The translations under genes and the position numbers were made by a program. Shown here one piece after another: positions 1-5,608 of a stretch of DNA of 5,608 bases. How positions within the stretch are numbered: the stretch's first letter is position 1; every line of letters starts with the position of its first letter. The notes under the pieces are model-generated. The model was not told where the DNA came from. It did not search any database and saw only the letters and a list, made by a program, of their open reading frames with translations. This DNA is from Ilumatobacteraceae bacterium (lineage in GTDB: Bacteria; Actinomycetota; Acidimicrobiia; Acidimicrobiales; Ilumatobacteraceae), in the NCBI GenBank assembly GCA_025456105.1, contig JALOLG010000127.1, positions 1 to 5,608 on the forward strand. The letters run 5' to 3'.

Positions 1-61
1 GGTGCCGACCCGCCGCGCCGCGCCGACCTCCCTCCCGCCTGGCCCGGGTGACCTCGCCCCG

Positions 62-1267
62 TCAGTCGGCGATCGCGCCGTAGACGAGCGCCTTGAGCTG
101 GCCCCTGAAGTTGAACGTGCCCGACGGCAGCAGCTGGGTCATGAACACGACGGCGAGCTCCTCCACCGGGTCGACCCAGAACAGCGTCGACGCGGCCCCG
201 CCCCACATGAACTCGCCGGGCGAGCCCACGACGCCGGTGGCGGCCGCACCCCGGGAGACCGCCATCGTGAGGCCGAACCCCGCGCCCGAGAACCCGACCT
301 CGCCGTAGCCCATCGGCAGCGCCATCTCGGCCATCTCGGCGTCGCCCGGCAGGTGGTTCGACGCCATGAGCTCGATCGTCTTGCGCGACAGGATCCGCAC
401 GCCGTCGAGCTCGCCTCCGTTCACCAGCATCCCGACGAAGCGGAGGTAGTCGGGCATCGTGCCGACGAGGCCGCCGCCGCCGTTCAGCAGCGTCGGCTGC
501 CGGCGGTAGGCGCTGCGCTCGGGATCGTCGACGAGCACGAGCTCCTTGCGGGCGTTGCGCCCGTAGCAGGCGGCGAACCGATCGATCGAGGCGTCGGGCA
601 CGGCGAAGCCGGTGTCGGTCATGCCGAGCGGCTCGAAGATCTCGCGGCGGAGGTACTCGTCGTAGCGCATCCCCGACATCACCTCGACGAGCCGGGCGCA
701 CACGTCCATGCCGAACGAGTAGAGCCAGTGCGTGCCCGGCTGGAAGCGCAGCGGCCAGCCGGCGATCTGCTGGCACAGGGTCTCGAGGGTGTGCTCGGCC
801 AGGAACCCGCGTGCGGTGAGGTCGAGGTCGCGGTTCTCGGGGCCGTAGCCGATGCCCGACGTGTGGGTCATCACGTCGCGCACGGTGACGTCGCGATGGG
901 CGGGCACGATCCGTCGCCCCCGGTCGGGGTCGGGCTCGAGCACGTGCATCTCGCGCCACTCCGGGATCCAGCGGTGCACCGGGTCGTCGAGCTGGAAGTG
1001 CCCGCGCTCGTACAGCGTCATCAGTGCCACGCCGGTGATCGGCTTGGTCATCGAGTACCAGCGCCAGATGGTGTCCGGGGCGACGGGGCGGTCGCGCTCG
1101 CGGTCCGCGTGCCCCCACGACTCGAACCACCCGAGCGTGCCGTGGCGCAGGATCGCGACCTGTGCGCCGGCGATCTTGCCGGGCTCGAGGTAGCGGGACC
1201 GCAGGTGCTCGCCGATGCGGGTGAGCCGCTCGGCGTCGAGTCCGGCGGCGACGGGGTCGGGTGTCAT
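62..1267 (-). CDS. Family VIII esterase / class C beta-lactamase-like serine hydrolase
   Basis: This 401-residue protein is predicted to hydrolyse ester or amide bonds through an acyl-serine intermediate. The SxxK motif is S72-M-T-K75. The tyrosine motif is Y183-S-F, in an FQPGTHWLYSFGMDV context, with Y183 the likely catalytic base. In place of the beta-lactamase KTG triad it has W355-G-G, which is typical of family VIII carboxylesterases (EstB-like) and argues for an esterase over a true beta-lactamase. An HTSG segment lies at 135-138 and a WVDP segment at 364-367. The length suits the family. There is no signal peptide or membrane segment, so it is probably cytoplasmic. I chose the ATG at 1267 because GAGGGGAG lies 8 nt upstream and the protein then begins directly with family-like sequence. 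The frame is open for 46 more codons, but that stretch is Arg/Pro-rich and overlaps the permease end. It is probably the last gene of the transporter cluster, 61 nt after the permease stop. The substrate is unknown. Confidence 0.9.
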   Translation of the reverse strand: MTPDPVAAGLDAERLTRIGEHLRSRYLEPGKIAGAQVAILRHGTLGWFESWGHADRERDRPVAPDTIWRWYSMTKPITGVALMTLYERGHFQLDDPVHRWIPEWREMHVLEPDPDRGRRIVPAHRDVTVRDVMTHTSGIGYGPENRDLDLTARGFLAEHTLETLCQQIAGWPLRFQPGTHWLYSFGMDVCARLVEVMSGMRYDEYLRREIFEPLGMTDTGFAVPDASIDRFAACYGRNARKELVLVDDPERSAYRRQPTLLNGGGGLVGTMPDYLRFVGMLVNGGELDGVRILSRKTIELMASNHLPGDAEMAEMALPMGYGEVGFSGAGFGLTMAVSRGAAATGVVGSPGEFMWGGAASTLFWVDPVEELAVVFMTQLLPSGTFNFRGQLKALVYGAIAD

Positions 1268-1275
1268 CTGGTGGG

Positions 1276-1283
1276 CTCCCCTC
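1276..1283 (-). promoter_or_regulatory. Ribosome binding site of the esterase gene
   Basis: On the minus strand this reads GAGGGGAG, a good purine-rich Shine-Dalgarno sequence 8 nt before the ATG at 1267. It decides the start of the esterase gene against the longer open frame. Its 5' end touches the 3' arm of a potential hairpin (1283-1308), so base pairing there could affect ribosome access. Confidence 0.7.
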
Positions 1284-1319
1284 GGTGGCGTGACGGCACG
1301 CGCCACCGTAGGCGGTGGC
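1283..1319 (-). repeat. Overlapping alternative stem-loops between permease and esterase genes
   Basis: Read on the minus strand there are three mutually complementary segments: GCCACCG (1319-1313), CGGTGGCG (1308-1301) and CGCCACCG (1290-1283). The first and second form a perfect 7-bp stem with a 4-nt loop (CCTA). The second and third form a perfect 8-bp stem with a 10-nt loop. Because both use the middle segment, the two hairpins exclude each other. No T-run follows either, so this is not a canonical intrinsic terminator. It could be a weak terminator, an mRNA-stabilising element that lowers esterase output relative to transport, or a switch controlling the adjacent ribosome binding site. 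The pairing is seen directly; the role is inference. Confidence 0.5.
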
Positions 1320-1328
1320 CCCTCGCCG

Positions 1329-3356
1329 TCAGGCGCCGACCGTCTCGGGCTGTGCCGAGGCGATGGCCGGCGCGGTCGCGTCGGCGGCCGCCGCCTCCTT
1401 GGCACGACGTGCTTCGGCGGCCTTGGAGCGGATCGCGCCCGCGATGCCCTCGGGGTTCTGGATCGCCGTGACGATCAGCAGCACGCCGCCGATGAGCGCG
1501 CTCCACGGCCCGAGCGATCCGATGATCTGGCTCATGCCGAAGAACGCGACACCTGCGGTGGCCACGATCCCCGCGGTGACCGCGCCGCTGACGCTGGTGA
1601 TGCCACCGAGGTAGGCGACGGCCAGGGCCGTGAGCGAGGCGAACAGCCCGTACGACATGTCGCTGACCGAGCCGAACCGGTAGGCGATCAGGCAGCCGGC
1701 GCACCCGGCGATGAAGGCCGACAACCCGAATGCGAGCATCTTCACCCGCATCACGCTGATGCCCGCGGCGGCGGCGGCTCGCTCGTTGGAGCGGATGGCC
1801 AGCAGTCGTCGGCCGGTGGAGGAGCGGCGCACGTTCGCGACGGCCAGCGCCAGGAGGAGCGCGACGATCACCAGCGCGATGCCGAAGACCGGCCGAGACG
1901 ACTTCGTGCCCAGGATGAGCCCGAAGTCCCAGCCGAACAGCGACGGGTTGGGCACCTTGGCCCCACCGGTCGACACGTCGCCGACGAACGACGGGTTCTT
2001 GAACACGAACTCGTTGACGGCGACGCCTGCCGCGAGCGTGACGATGGCGAGGTTGGTGCCGCGCAATCGGAGGGCAGGCAGCCCGATCAGCACACCGAAC
2101 GCCGCCGCGGCGAGCGCAGCGAGCAGCGGAGCGATCGGGAACGGGATGTCGAAGCGGATCGCCAGCCGCGACAGCGTGAAGCCCGCGACACCCGCCACCG
2201 CCATCTGCGCCAGCGAGGTCTGGCCGGCGAATCCGGTGAGGATCACGAACGAGAGCGACATCACCACGGCGATCACCGTGGTCATGATGGCGGCGCGCCA
2301 GAGGGGCCCGAGCAGGACGAGGCCTGCGAGCGCACCGACCAGCGGGATCGCGACCGTGGCGACGGTGACGCGAGCCGCCGGCACGGAGGCGAGTCGCCAG
2401 ATGTCGACGCTGCCGCGCTCGGGCAGGCGCTCGCCGAGCAGCATCATCGCCACGATGATGACGAGGAACGGCAGACCTTCGCGAGCGCCGTACTCGGGCC
2501 ACCAGGAGATGTCGCCTTGGAGCTTGGTGAAGGTGCTCTGCACCATGCCGATCGCCAGACCGGCGGCGATCGTGGGGCCGAGGTTCCGGAAGGTGCCGAT
2601 GAGCGCGGCGCCCAGTGCGGGGACGAGGTAGCCGAACGTGAAGATGTCGGCGCGGAGCTGGATCTGCGGCGCGGCGAGGATCGCCACGATCGAGGTCACG
2701 AGTGACGCCGTCACGAAGCTGAACCCGGCGAGGCGCTCGGGCGAGTAGCCGAGCAGGATCGCGCCCTTCTCGTTCGTGGCAGCAGCGCGCGTGGCGAGGC
2801 CGATCTTGGTGAACCGCGACCCGGCCCACAGCAGCACGCCGAGCCCGATCACGATCGCGGCGAGCCACAGGCCGTCGCGCGGCACCGTGAGGTCGCCCGC
2901 GATCGTCACCGGCTCGCGGGGCAGGATCGGGTCGACGCGGATCGAGGTGTCGGGGAAGCGGCGGTCGACGAGCGACAGGAACACGATCGTGAGGCCGACG
3001 CTCGCCACCACCTTCGCGAGCGCCGGCGCGGATCGGAGCGGTCGGAAGACGAGCAGGTACACGAGTCCGCCCATCGCCGCAGCGGTGGCCAGCGCCAGGG
3101 CGATCGCGAGCCGGAAGCCGACGTCGCCCTCGAGCGACCCGCCGAAGTGGTAGCGGTCGGGGAGCCCGGGGATCGGGAACGGGTACGAGCCCGTGCGGAG
3201 GTCGGCGTACACGTAGGCCGACCACGTGGCCATGGCACCGAGGGCGAAGTTGACGACACCCGAGCCCTGGTAGGTGATGACCAGGCCCATGCCGAGCGCC
3301 GCGATGATCGCTCCTGCTCCGCTGCCGAGCAGCAGGTAGAAGAGGTAGTCGGTCAT
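1329..3356 (-). CDS. livHM: Branched-chain amino acid-type ABC transporter permease, LivH-LivM fusion
   Basis: This 675-residue membrane protein forms the translocation channel of a hydrophobic/branched-chain amino acid (HAAT/Liv) type ABC importer. Residues 1 to about 310 match a LivH-type permease: Y29-QGSGVVNFALG near the start and a cytoplasmic-loop signature around 186-229 (G-L-A-T-R-A ... N-E-K ... L-G-Y). Residues from about 330 to 640 match LivM: GFAGQTSLAQ at 375-384, GLPALRLRGTNLAIV at 425-439, and a second loop signature around 513-556 (S-T-G-R-R ... R-S-N-E-R-A ... G-I-S). Each half has roughly eight hydrophobic segments. In the classical systems these are two separate genes of about 300 residues, so one chain here supplies the whole pore. 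The Ala-rich, charged tail at about 641-675 has no ATPase motifs, so this is not a LivM-LivG fusion. The ATG at 3356 opens directly on a LivH-like N-terminus, although its ribosome binding site is weak (GAG 8 nt upstream). It follows the binding-protein gene by 39 nt, probably in one operon. The exact substrate cannot be told. Confidence 0.93.
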   Translation of the reverse strand: MTDYLFYLLLGSGAGAIIAALGMGLVITYQGSGVVNFALGAMATWSAYVYADLRTGSYPFPIPGLPDRYHFGGSLEGDVGFRLAIALALATAAAMGGLVYLLVFRPLRSAPALAKVVASVGLTIVFLSLVDRRFPDTSIRVDPILPREPVTIAGDLTVPRDGLWLAAIVIGLGVLLWAGSRFTKIGLATRAAATNEKGAILLGYSPERLAGFSFVTASLVTSIVAILAAPQIQLRADIFTFGYLVPALGAALIGTFRNLGPTIAAGLAIGMVQSTFTKLQGDISWWPEYGAREGLPFLVIIVAMMLLGERLPERGSVDIWRLASVPAARVTVATVAIPLVGALAGLVLLGPLWRAAIMTTVIAVVMSLSFVILTGFAGQTSLAQMAVAGVAGFTLSRLAIRFDIPFPIAPLLAALAAAAFGVLIGLPALRLRGTNLAIVTLAAGVAVNEFVFKNPSFVGDVSTGGAKVPNPSLFGWDFGLILGTKSSRPVFGIALVIVALLLALAVANVRRSSTGRRLLAIRSNERAAAAAGISVMRVKMLAFGLSAFIAGCAGCLIAYRFGSVSDMSYGLFASLTALAVAYLGGITSVSGAVTAGIVATAGVAFFGMSQIIGSLGPWSALIGGVLLIVTAIQNPEGIAGAIRSKAAEARRAKEAAAADATAPAIASAQPETVGA

Positions 3357-3395
3357 CGCGGCACTCGGTGGGTCATGGTCGGGGTGCTGGTGCCG

Positions 3396-4820
3396 TCAGG
3401 GCAGGTACGGGAGGGCCGACACGGCCTCGAGGCCGGGGATCGTGGTGACCTCGCCACCTTCGACGTACTCGGCGACCGGGAAGATGAAGGCGCACACCGA
3501 GGGGTAGGCGGTGGCGGCACCGCACTCGATCGGCGTGGTGCCCGGCCAGGTGTACAGACCGGTCGACGTCGCGAGGAAGTCGTAGACCCCGGCTCCGGTG
3601 ACCTCACCGCCGCTCTCGGCGAGGAGGTTGCCGTAGACCGCGATCGACAGCGCCATCGTGAGCCCGAGTCCGCCGAGGCCGAGGGCGGTCGAGTCGACCT
3701 CCTCCGGTGCCACGTCGAGCACCGGCGCCATGATCGTCTGCAGGATCTCGAGCGGGGCGCCCTCCTCCTGCGTGGCGACCCCGACGAAGTTCCAGCCGAC
3801 GGCGTCGTCGCCCACCTGCTCGATCACCTCGGCGCCGCTGCAGATGCCGGTGGTGAGCACCGGGATCTCGATACCGAGCGACGCACGGCCGCGCATCGTG
3901 CCGATGCAGCCGGCGTCGGCGTAGAGCGAGACGAGCACGTCGGGGTTGCCCGCAGCGGCTTCGCGCATGAGGCCCTGGTACCCGGCGTCGGTCTCGTTGT
4001 CGCCGCCCTTGACTGCGGTCCAGGTGATGCCGGCCTTGTCGAGCGCCGCGGTGAGCGAGGCGAGCGTTCCGTTCGCGCCGGGGTTGTCGGCGCTGACGAT
4101 GCCCACCGAGGCGGCGCCGAAGTGATCCTTCGCCACGGCGGCGGTGGCGGCCATCGAGGTGGCGTTGCCGCCGGTGAGGAACAGCGCGTCGGCGGTGTAG
4201 TCACCCGGCAGGATCGGCAGCATGCCGATCACCGGGGTGCCGGCGGCGCCGTAGGTGGCGTAGTCGGGGAACAGGTCGAGACCGATCATCACGAGCTCGA
4301 CGTCCTTGCCGACGAGCTCTTGCGCGCAGGCCTGCGAGGTCTCCGGCGATCCGGCTGCGACGCACGTCTCGAGGGTGATCGGTCGTCCGCCGATCCCGCC
4401 GTGCTCGTTGAGGTAGTCGACCGAGCCCTCGATCGCCAGGCGGATGTCGGGGAAGTCGAGCCCCGGCGCACCCTCGGTGTTCACGAGCCCGACGACGATC
4501 GGCTCCCCGGTGGGCGGGCCGAGGTCAGGGAACGCGACGTACGGGTCGGCCTCGCCGTCGGTGGGTGGCTCGGTGGACGCGGGCTCGGTGGTGGCCGGCT
4601 CGGTCGTCACGGTCGCCGTGTCGGCCGGTGGCTCGGTGGCGTCGGTCGGTGCCTCGGTGGCCGGTGCCGCCGTCGCCTCGGTCGGCGCGTCGGTCGTGTC
4701 CGCCCCGTCGTCGTCATCGTCGCCGCCGCACGCGCCGGCGACCAGTGCCAGCACCACCACGGTGCCGCACGCTCGGACGAGTCGGCGACCTCCGGTCGCG
4801 CGAGTCCTCGATGCCCCCAT
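3396..4820 (-). CDS. Liv/HAAT-type ABC transporter substrate-binding lipoprotein
   Basis: This 474-residue protein is the extracytoplasmic solute receptor of the transporter, anchored to the membrane by lipid. It has a basic start (R5, R7, R12, R13, R16), a hydrophobic core at about 18-30 and a lipobox ending A-G-A-C31, so C31 is the lipidated residue. An Asp run (34-38) and a Thr/Glu/Pro/Ala linker to about residue 90 follow. From about 106 to 465 the sequence is a type I periplasmic-binding fold of the Peripla_BP_6/LivJ kind: IVVGLVNTEGAPG at the start of strand one, an amphipathic segment with LAIEGSVDYLNEHGGIGGRP, and later VSLYADAGCIGTM. The mature domain has six cysteines (153, 165, 305, 327, 433, 443), which suggests disulfides. 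I chose the ATG at 4820 because GAAGGGGGA lies 5 nt upstream and the signal peptide follows at once; the frame is open 29 codons further but with no signal-like start. It is the first gene of the minus-strand cluster. The ligand could be an amino acid, short amide or aromatic acid; all are known in this family. Confidence 0.92.
   Translation of the reverse strand: MGASRTRATGGRRLVRACGTVVVLALVAGACGGDDDDDGADTTDAPTEATAAPATEAPTDATEPPADTATVTTEPATTEPASTEPPTDGEADPYVAFPDLGPPTGEPIVVGLVNTEGAPGLDFPDIRLAIEGSVDYLNEHGGIGGRPITLETCVAAGSPETSQACAQELVGKDVELVMIGLDLFPDYATYGAAGTPVIGMLPILPGDYTADALFLTGGNATSMAATAAVAKDHFGAASVGIVSADNPGANGTLASLTAALDKAGITWTAVKGGDNETDAGYQGLMREAAAGNPDVLVSLYADAGCIGTMRGRASLGIEIPVLTTGICSGAEVIEQVGDDAVGWNFVGVATQEEGAPLEILQTIMAPVLDVAPEEVDSTALGLGGLGLTMALSIAVYGNLLAESGGEVTGAGVYDFLATSTGLYTWPGTTPIECGAATAYPSVCAFIFPVAEYVEGGEVTTIPGLEAVSALPYLP
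4567..4660 (-). repeat. Degenerate short repeat encoding the TEP linker of the lipoprotein
   Basis: Copies of GGCTCGGTGG or close variants (plus-strand orientation) start at 4567, 4582, 4597, 4630 and 4651. The first three are spaced exactly 15 nt, and the remaining spacings are multiples of 3. On the coding strand this gives a five-residue period, T-E-P at residues 73-75, 78-80 and 83-85, inside the flexible spacer between lipid anchor and binding domain. Codon-multiple spacing means copy number could change without breaking the frame. Confidence 0.65.
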
Positions 4821-4825
4821 CAGGA

Positions 4826-4834
4826 TCCCCCTTC
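4826..4834 (-). promoter_or_regulatory. Ribosome binding site of the substrate-binding lipoprotein gene
   Basis: On the minus strand this reads GAAGGGGGA, 5 nt before the ATG at 4820. It is the strongest Shine-Dalgarno-like sequence in the window and fixes the lipoprotein start at the codon directly preceding the signal peptide. The strength fits a receptor made in excess over its permease, whose own ribosome binding site is weak. Confidence 0.75.
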
Positions 4835-4871
4835 TCGGTTGTCCGGCTGCACGGGATGCCCGACAGCCGCG

Positions 4872-4890
4872 CGGCCGTCCCCAACGGCCG
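4872..4890 (-). repeat. Perfect stem-loop in the leader of the transporter transcript
   Basis: The plus strand reads CGGCCGT (4872-4878), CCCCA, ACGGCCG (4884-4890), a perfect 7-bp stem with a 5-nt loop. On the minus-strand transcript it would lie about 50 nt before the lipoprotein start. If the -10-like element at 4898-4903 is real, it would lie at the very 5' end of the message. A role in RNA stability is possible. In DNA this GC-rich, short hairpins also arise by chance. An overlapping 10-bp palindrome, GCCGCGCGGC, sits at 4866-4875. Confidence 0.4.
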
Positions 4891-4897
4891 TGACCGC

Positions 4898-4903
4898 ACC
4901 GTA
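4898..4903 (-). promoter_or_regulatory. Candidate -10 element for the transporter cluster
   Basis: The minus strand reads TACGGT, which fits the actinobacterial TANNNT -10 pattern. It predicts a transcript start near 4891 and a leader of about 70 nt before the lipoprotein ATG at 4820. No recognisable TTGACA-like -35 lies at the right spacing, which is common in actinobacteria but leaves the call weak. The inverted repeat at 4925-4937 would fall at about -34 to -46, where a bound regulator could control this promoter. Confidence 0.3.
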
Positions 4904-4924
4904 GCAAGTCCGCGAGCCCTGTCG

Positions 4925-4937
4925 TTACCGCGGGTAA
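4925..4937. promoter_or_regulatory. Inverted repeat TTACC-GCG-GGTAA, candidate operator
   Basis: TTACC (4925-4929) and GGTAA (4933-4937) are perfect inverted half-sites separated by GCG. Together with the following TTT they form a small A/T-rich island in an otherwise GC-rich divergent region, midway between the lipoprotein and the plus-strand hydrolase starts. Half-sites with a short spacer are typical of binding sites for dimeric regulators such as TetR- or GntR-family proteins. A second short inverted repeat (CCGCCG-GCT-CGGCGG, 4941-4955) lies next to it but is low-complexity GC. No regulator gene is in the window, so the cognate protein is unknown. Confidence 0.4.
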
Positions 4938-4992
4938 TTTCCGCCGGCTCGGCGGCGGCCGGTGTGCGAGCTCGCCGTGGCCGCGGTCGCCC

Positions 4993-4998
4993 TAGGGT
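4993..4998 (+). promoter_or_regulatory. Candidate -10 element for the plus-strand hydrolase, possibly leaderless
   Basis: TAGGGT fits the TANNNT -10 pattern and is separated by exactly 7 nt from the ATG at 5006. A transcript started from it would begin at or next to the A of the start codon, the arrangement seen in leaderless actinobacterial genes. The same bases can instead be read as a modest Shine-Dalgarno (AGGGTG, 4994-4999). In that case the promoter lies further upstream. The two readings exclude each other. Confidence 0.35.
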
Positions 4999-5005
4999 GC
5001 CCCCG

Positions 5006-5608
5006 ATGGATGCGGGGGCGGTGCTCGAGTGGCTCGACCACCAGGCGGCCGCGACTGCGTTCAGCGGCGTCGTGCTCGTCACCCGCGACGGTCTGCCGGT
5101 GCTCTCGCACGCCGCAGGGGTCGCCCATCGCGGACACGGCGTGCCGGTCACCACGACGACGCGGTTCCGGGTGGCGTCGATCGCGAAGATGCCCGTCGCG
5201 GTGGCAGCGCTGCGGCTGGTCGAACGTGGGCTCCTCGCGCTCGACCAGTCCCTGATCGAGGTCCTCCCTCCCGAGTGGGTGCCCGCCTCGATGACACCTC
5301 GGCACACGCTGCACCACCTGCTGTCGCACACCTCGGGGATCCCCAACTACCACGACGTCGACGACCCCGGGTTCGACTCGTTCGAGGCGTGCTGGGCGCG
5401 ACTCCCGCCCCAGACAGTCCGTCGGCCGGCCGACCTGCTCCCGCTCGTCGCCGACCAGCCGCTGCGGTTCCCTGCCGGCGAGCGCTTCGAGTACGCCGAC
5501 GTCAACTACGTGCTCGTCGGCATGGTCGTGGAGTCCGTCACGGGCGAGCCGTTCGCCGATGTCGTGCGTCGGGAGGTGCTCGAACCCGCGGGGATGCTCG
5601 ACGCCGGG
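5006..5608 (+). CDS. Serine beta-lactamase-like hydrolase (partial, 3' end beyond window)
   Basis: The frame is open from the ATG at 5006 to the last base, giving 201 residues without a stop. The protein is the N-terminal half of a beta-lactamase/transpeptidase-like serine hydrolase. It shows F19-SGVVLVTRDG, the SxxK motif S58-I-A-K61, SHTSGIPNY at 107-115, and the tyrosine motif Y163-A-D in a YADVNYVLVG context. The third catalytic element (KTG, HxG or WGG) would lie beyond the window end. Asp replaces the usual Asn of YxN, and the family includes YSD-type members that act as esterases or peptidases. There is no signal peptide from this start; a GTG at 4997 is in frame and would add only three residues. 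It is distantly related to the hydrolase at 62..1267 but of a different subfamily. It is transcribed divergently from the transporter cluster, and the shared 185-nt region suggests possible co-regulation. Substrate unknown. Confidence 0.88.
   Translation, partial: MDAGAVLEWLDHQAAATAFSGVVLVTRDGLPVLSHAAGVAHRGHGVPVTTTTRFRVASIAKMPVAVAALRLVERGLLALDQSLIEVLPPEWVPASMTPRHTLHHLLSHTSGIPNYHDVDDPGFDSFEACWARLPPQTVRRPADLLPLVADQPLRFPAGERFEYADVNYVLVGMVVESVTGEPFADVVRREVLEPAGMLDAG

Noticed and set aside
1..61. Terminator or further gene beyond the esterase stop
   Set aside because: The stretch is GC-rich and short, with no clear dyad followed by a T-run and no frame with recognisable protein content.
1302..1319. 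Intrinsic terminator after the permease gene
   Set aside because: The 7-bp hairpin is perfect but is followed by GCGTGCCG on the minus strand, with no T-run, so a canonical terminator is not supported.
2..1471. Long plus-strand open frame (489 codons) opposite the esterase
   Set aside because: Its translation is rich in Arg, His, Glu and Gly with no recognisable domain, and it lies antisense to a gene with clear SMTK, YSF and WGG motifs. Long antisense frames are expected in this GC-rich, codon-biased DNA.
1215..2705. Plus-strand open frame (496 codons) opposite the permease
   Set aside because: The product is low-complexity Arg/Asp/Glu/His sequence, has no start signal and mirrors the codon bias of the permease gene.
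1264..3225. Second long minus-strand frame (653 codons) overlapping the permease
   Set aside because: It is Arg/Pro/His-rich without membrane segments, whereas the overlapping frame gives a full LivH-LivM permease.
3147..4904. Plus-strand open frame (585 codons) opposite the lipoprotein
   Set aside because: It is low-complexity and Gly/Arg/Glu-rich, antisense to a well-supported lipoprotein with signal peptide and ribosome binding site.
4821..4907. Longer lipoprotein start at 4907
   Set aside because: The extra 29 residues are Arg/Gly-rich and would bury the signal peptide, while a strong ribosome binding site sits directly before the ATG at 4820.

Overview
The window is high-GC throughout, with strong G/C third-position bias that leaves very long open frames on both strands. 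The main transport gene encodes a lipoprotein with a lipobox, a run of Asp and a Thr/Glu/Pro linker. Together these suggest a high-GC actinobacterium. The CGGDDDDD-plus-TEP-linker style recalls Acidimicrobiia (Ilumatobacter-like), but that is an impression from memory, not a database result.

Layout. Positions 1-61 lie beyond the stop of the first gene and hold nothing I can support. On the minus strand, reading right to left, there is a compact three-gene cluster. It starts with a branched-chain-amino-acid-type (Liv/HAAT) substrate-binding lipoprotein (3396..4820). After 39 nt comes a single long polypeptide that joins the LivH-type and LivM-type permeases (1329..3356). After 61 nt comes a cytoplasmic family VIII esterase/class C beta-lactamase-like serine hydrolase (62..1267). 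A 185-nt region (4821..5005) then separates this cluster from a divergent plus-strand gene at 5006. That gene encodes a second, different serine beta-lactamase-like hydrolase and is cut by the window end.

How the genes work together. The lipoprotein would capture a small solute, probably an amino acid or a related carboxylate or amide, outside the membrane and deliver it to the fused permease. The LivG/LivF-type ATPases needed to power transport are not in this window and must be encoded elsewhere. The esterase at the end of the cluster has no export signal and could act on an imported ester or amide, but its substrate cannot be read from sequence.

Regulatory structure. The divergent region holds a TTACC-GCG-GGTAA inverted repeat, a -10-like element for each direction, and a stem-loop near the predicted 5' end of the transporter message. 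The plus-strand -10-like hexamer sits so close to its ATG that the transcript may be leaderless. The 61-nt gap before the esterase holds three complementary segments that can form two mutually exclusive hairpins next to its ribosome binding site.

Overall this is a fairly ordinary transporter locus. I see no CRISPR array, mobile element, RNA gene or convincing new defence system. The most worthwhile items are the small regulatory structures and the pairing of a Liv-type transporter with two serine hydrolases.
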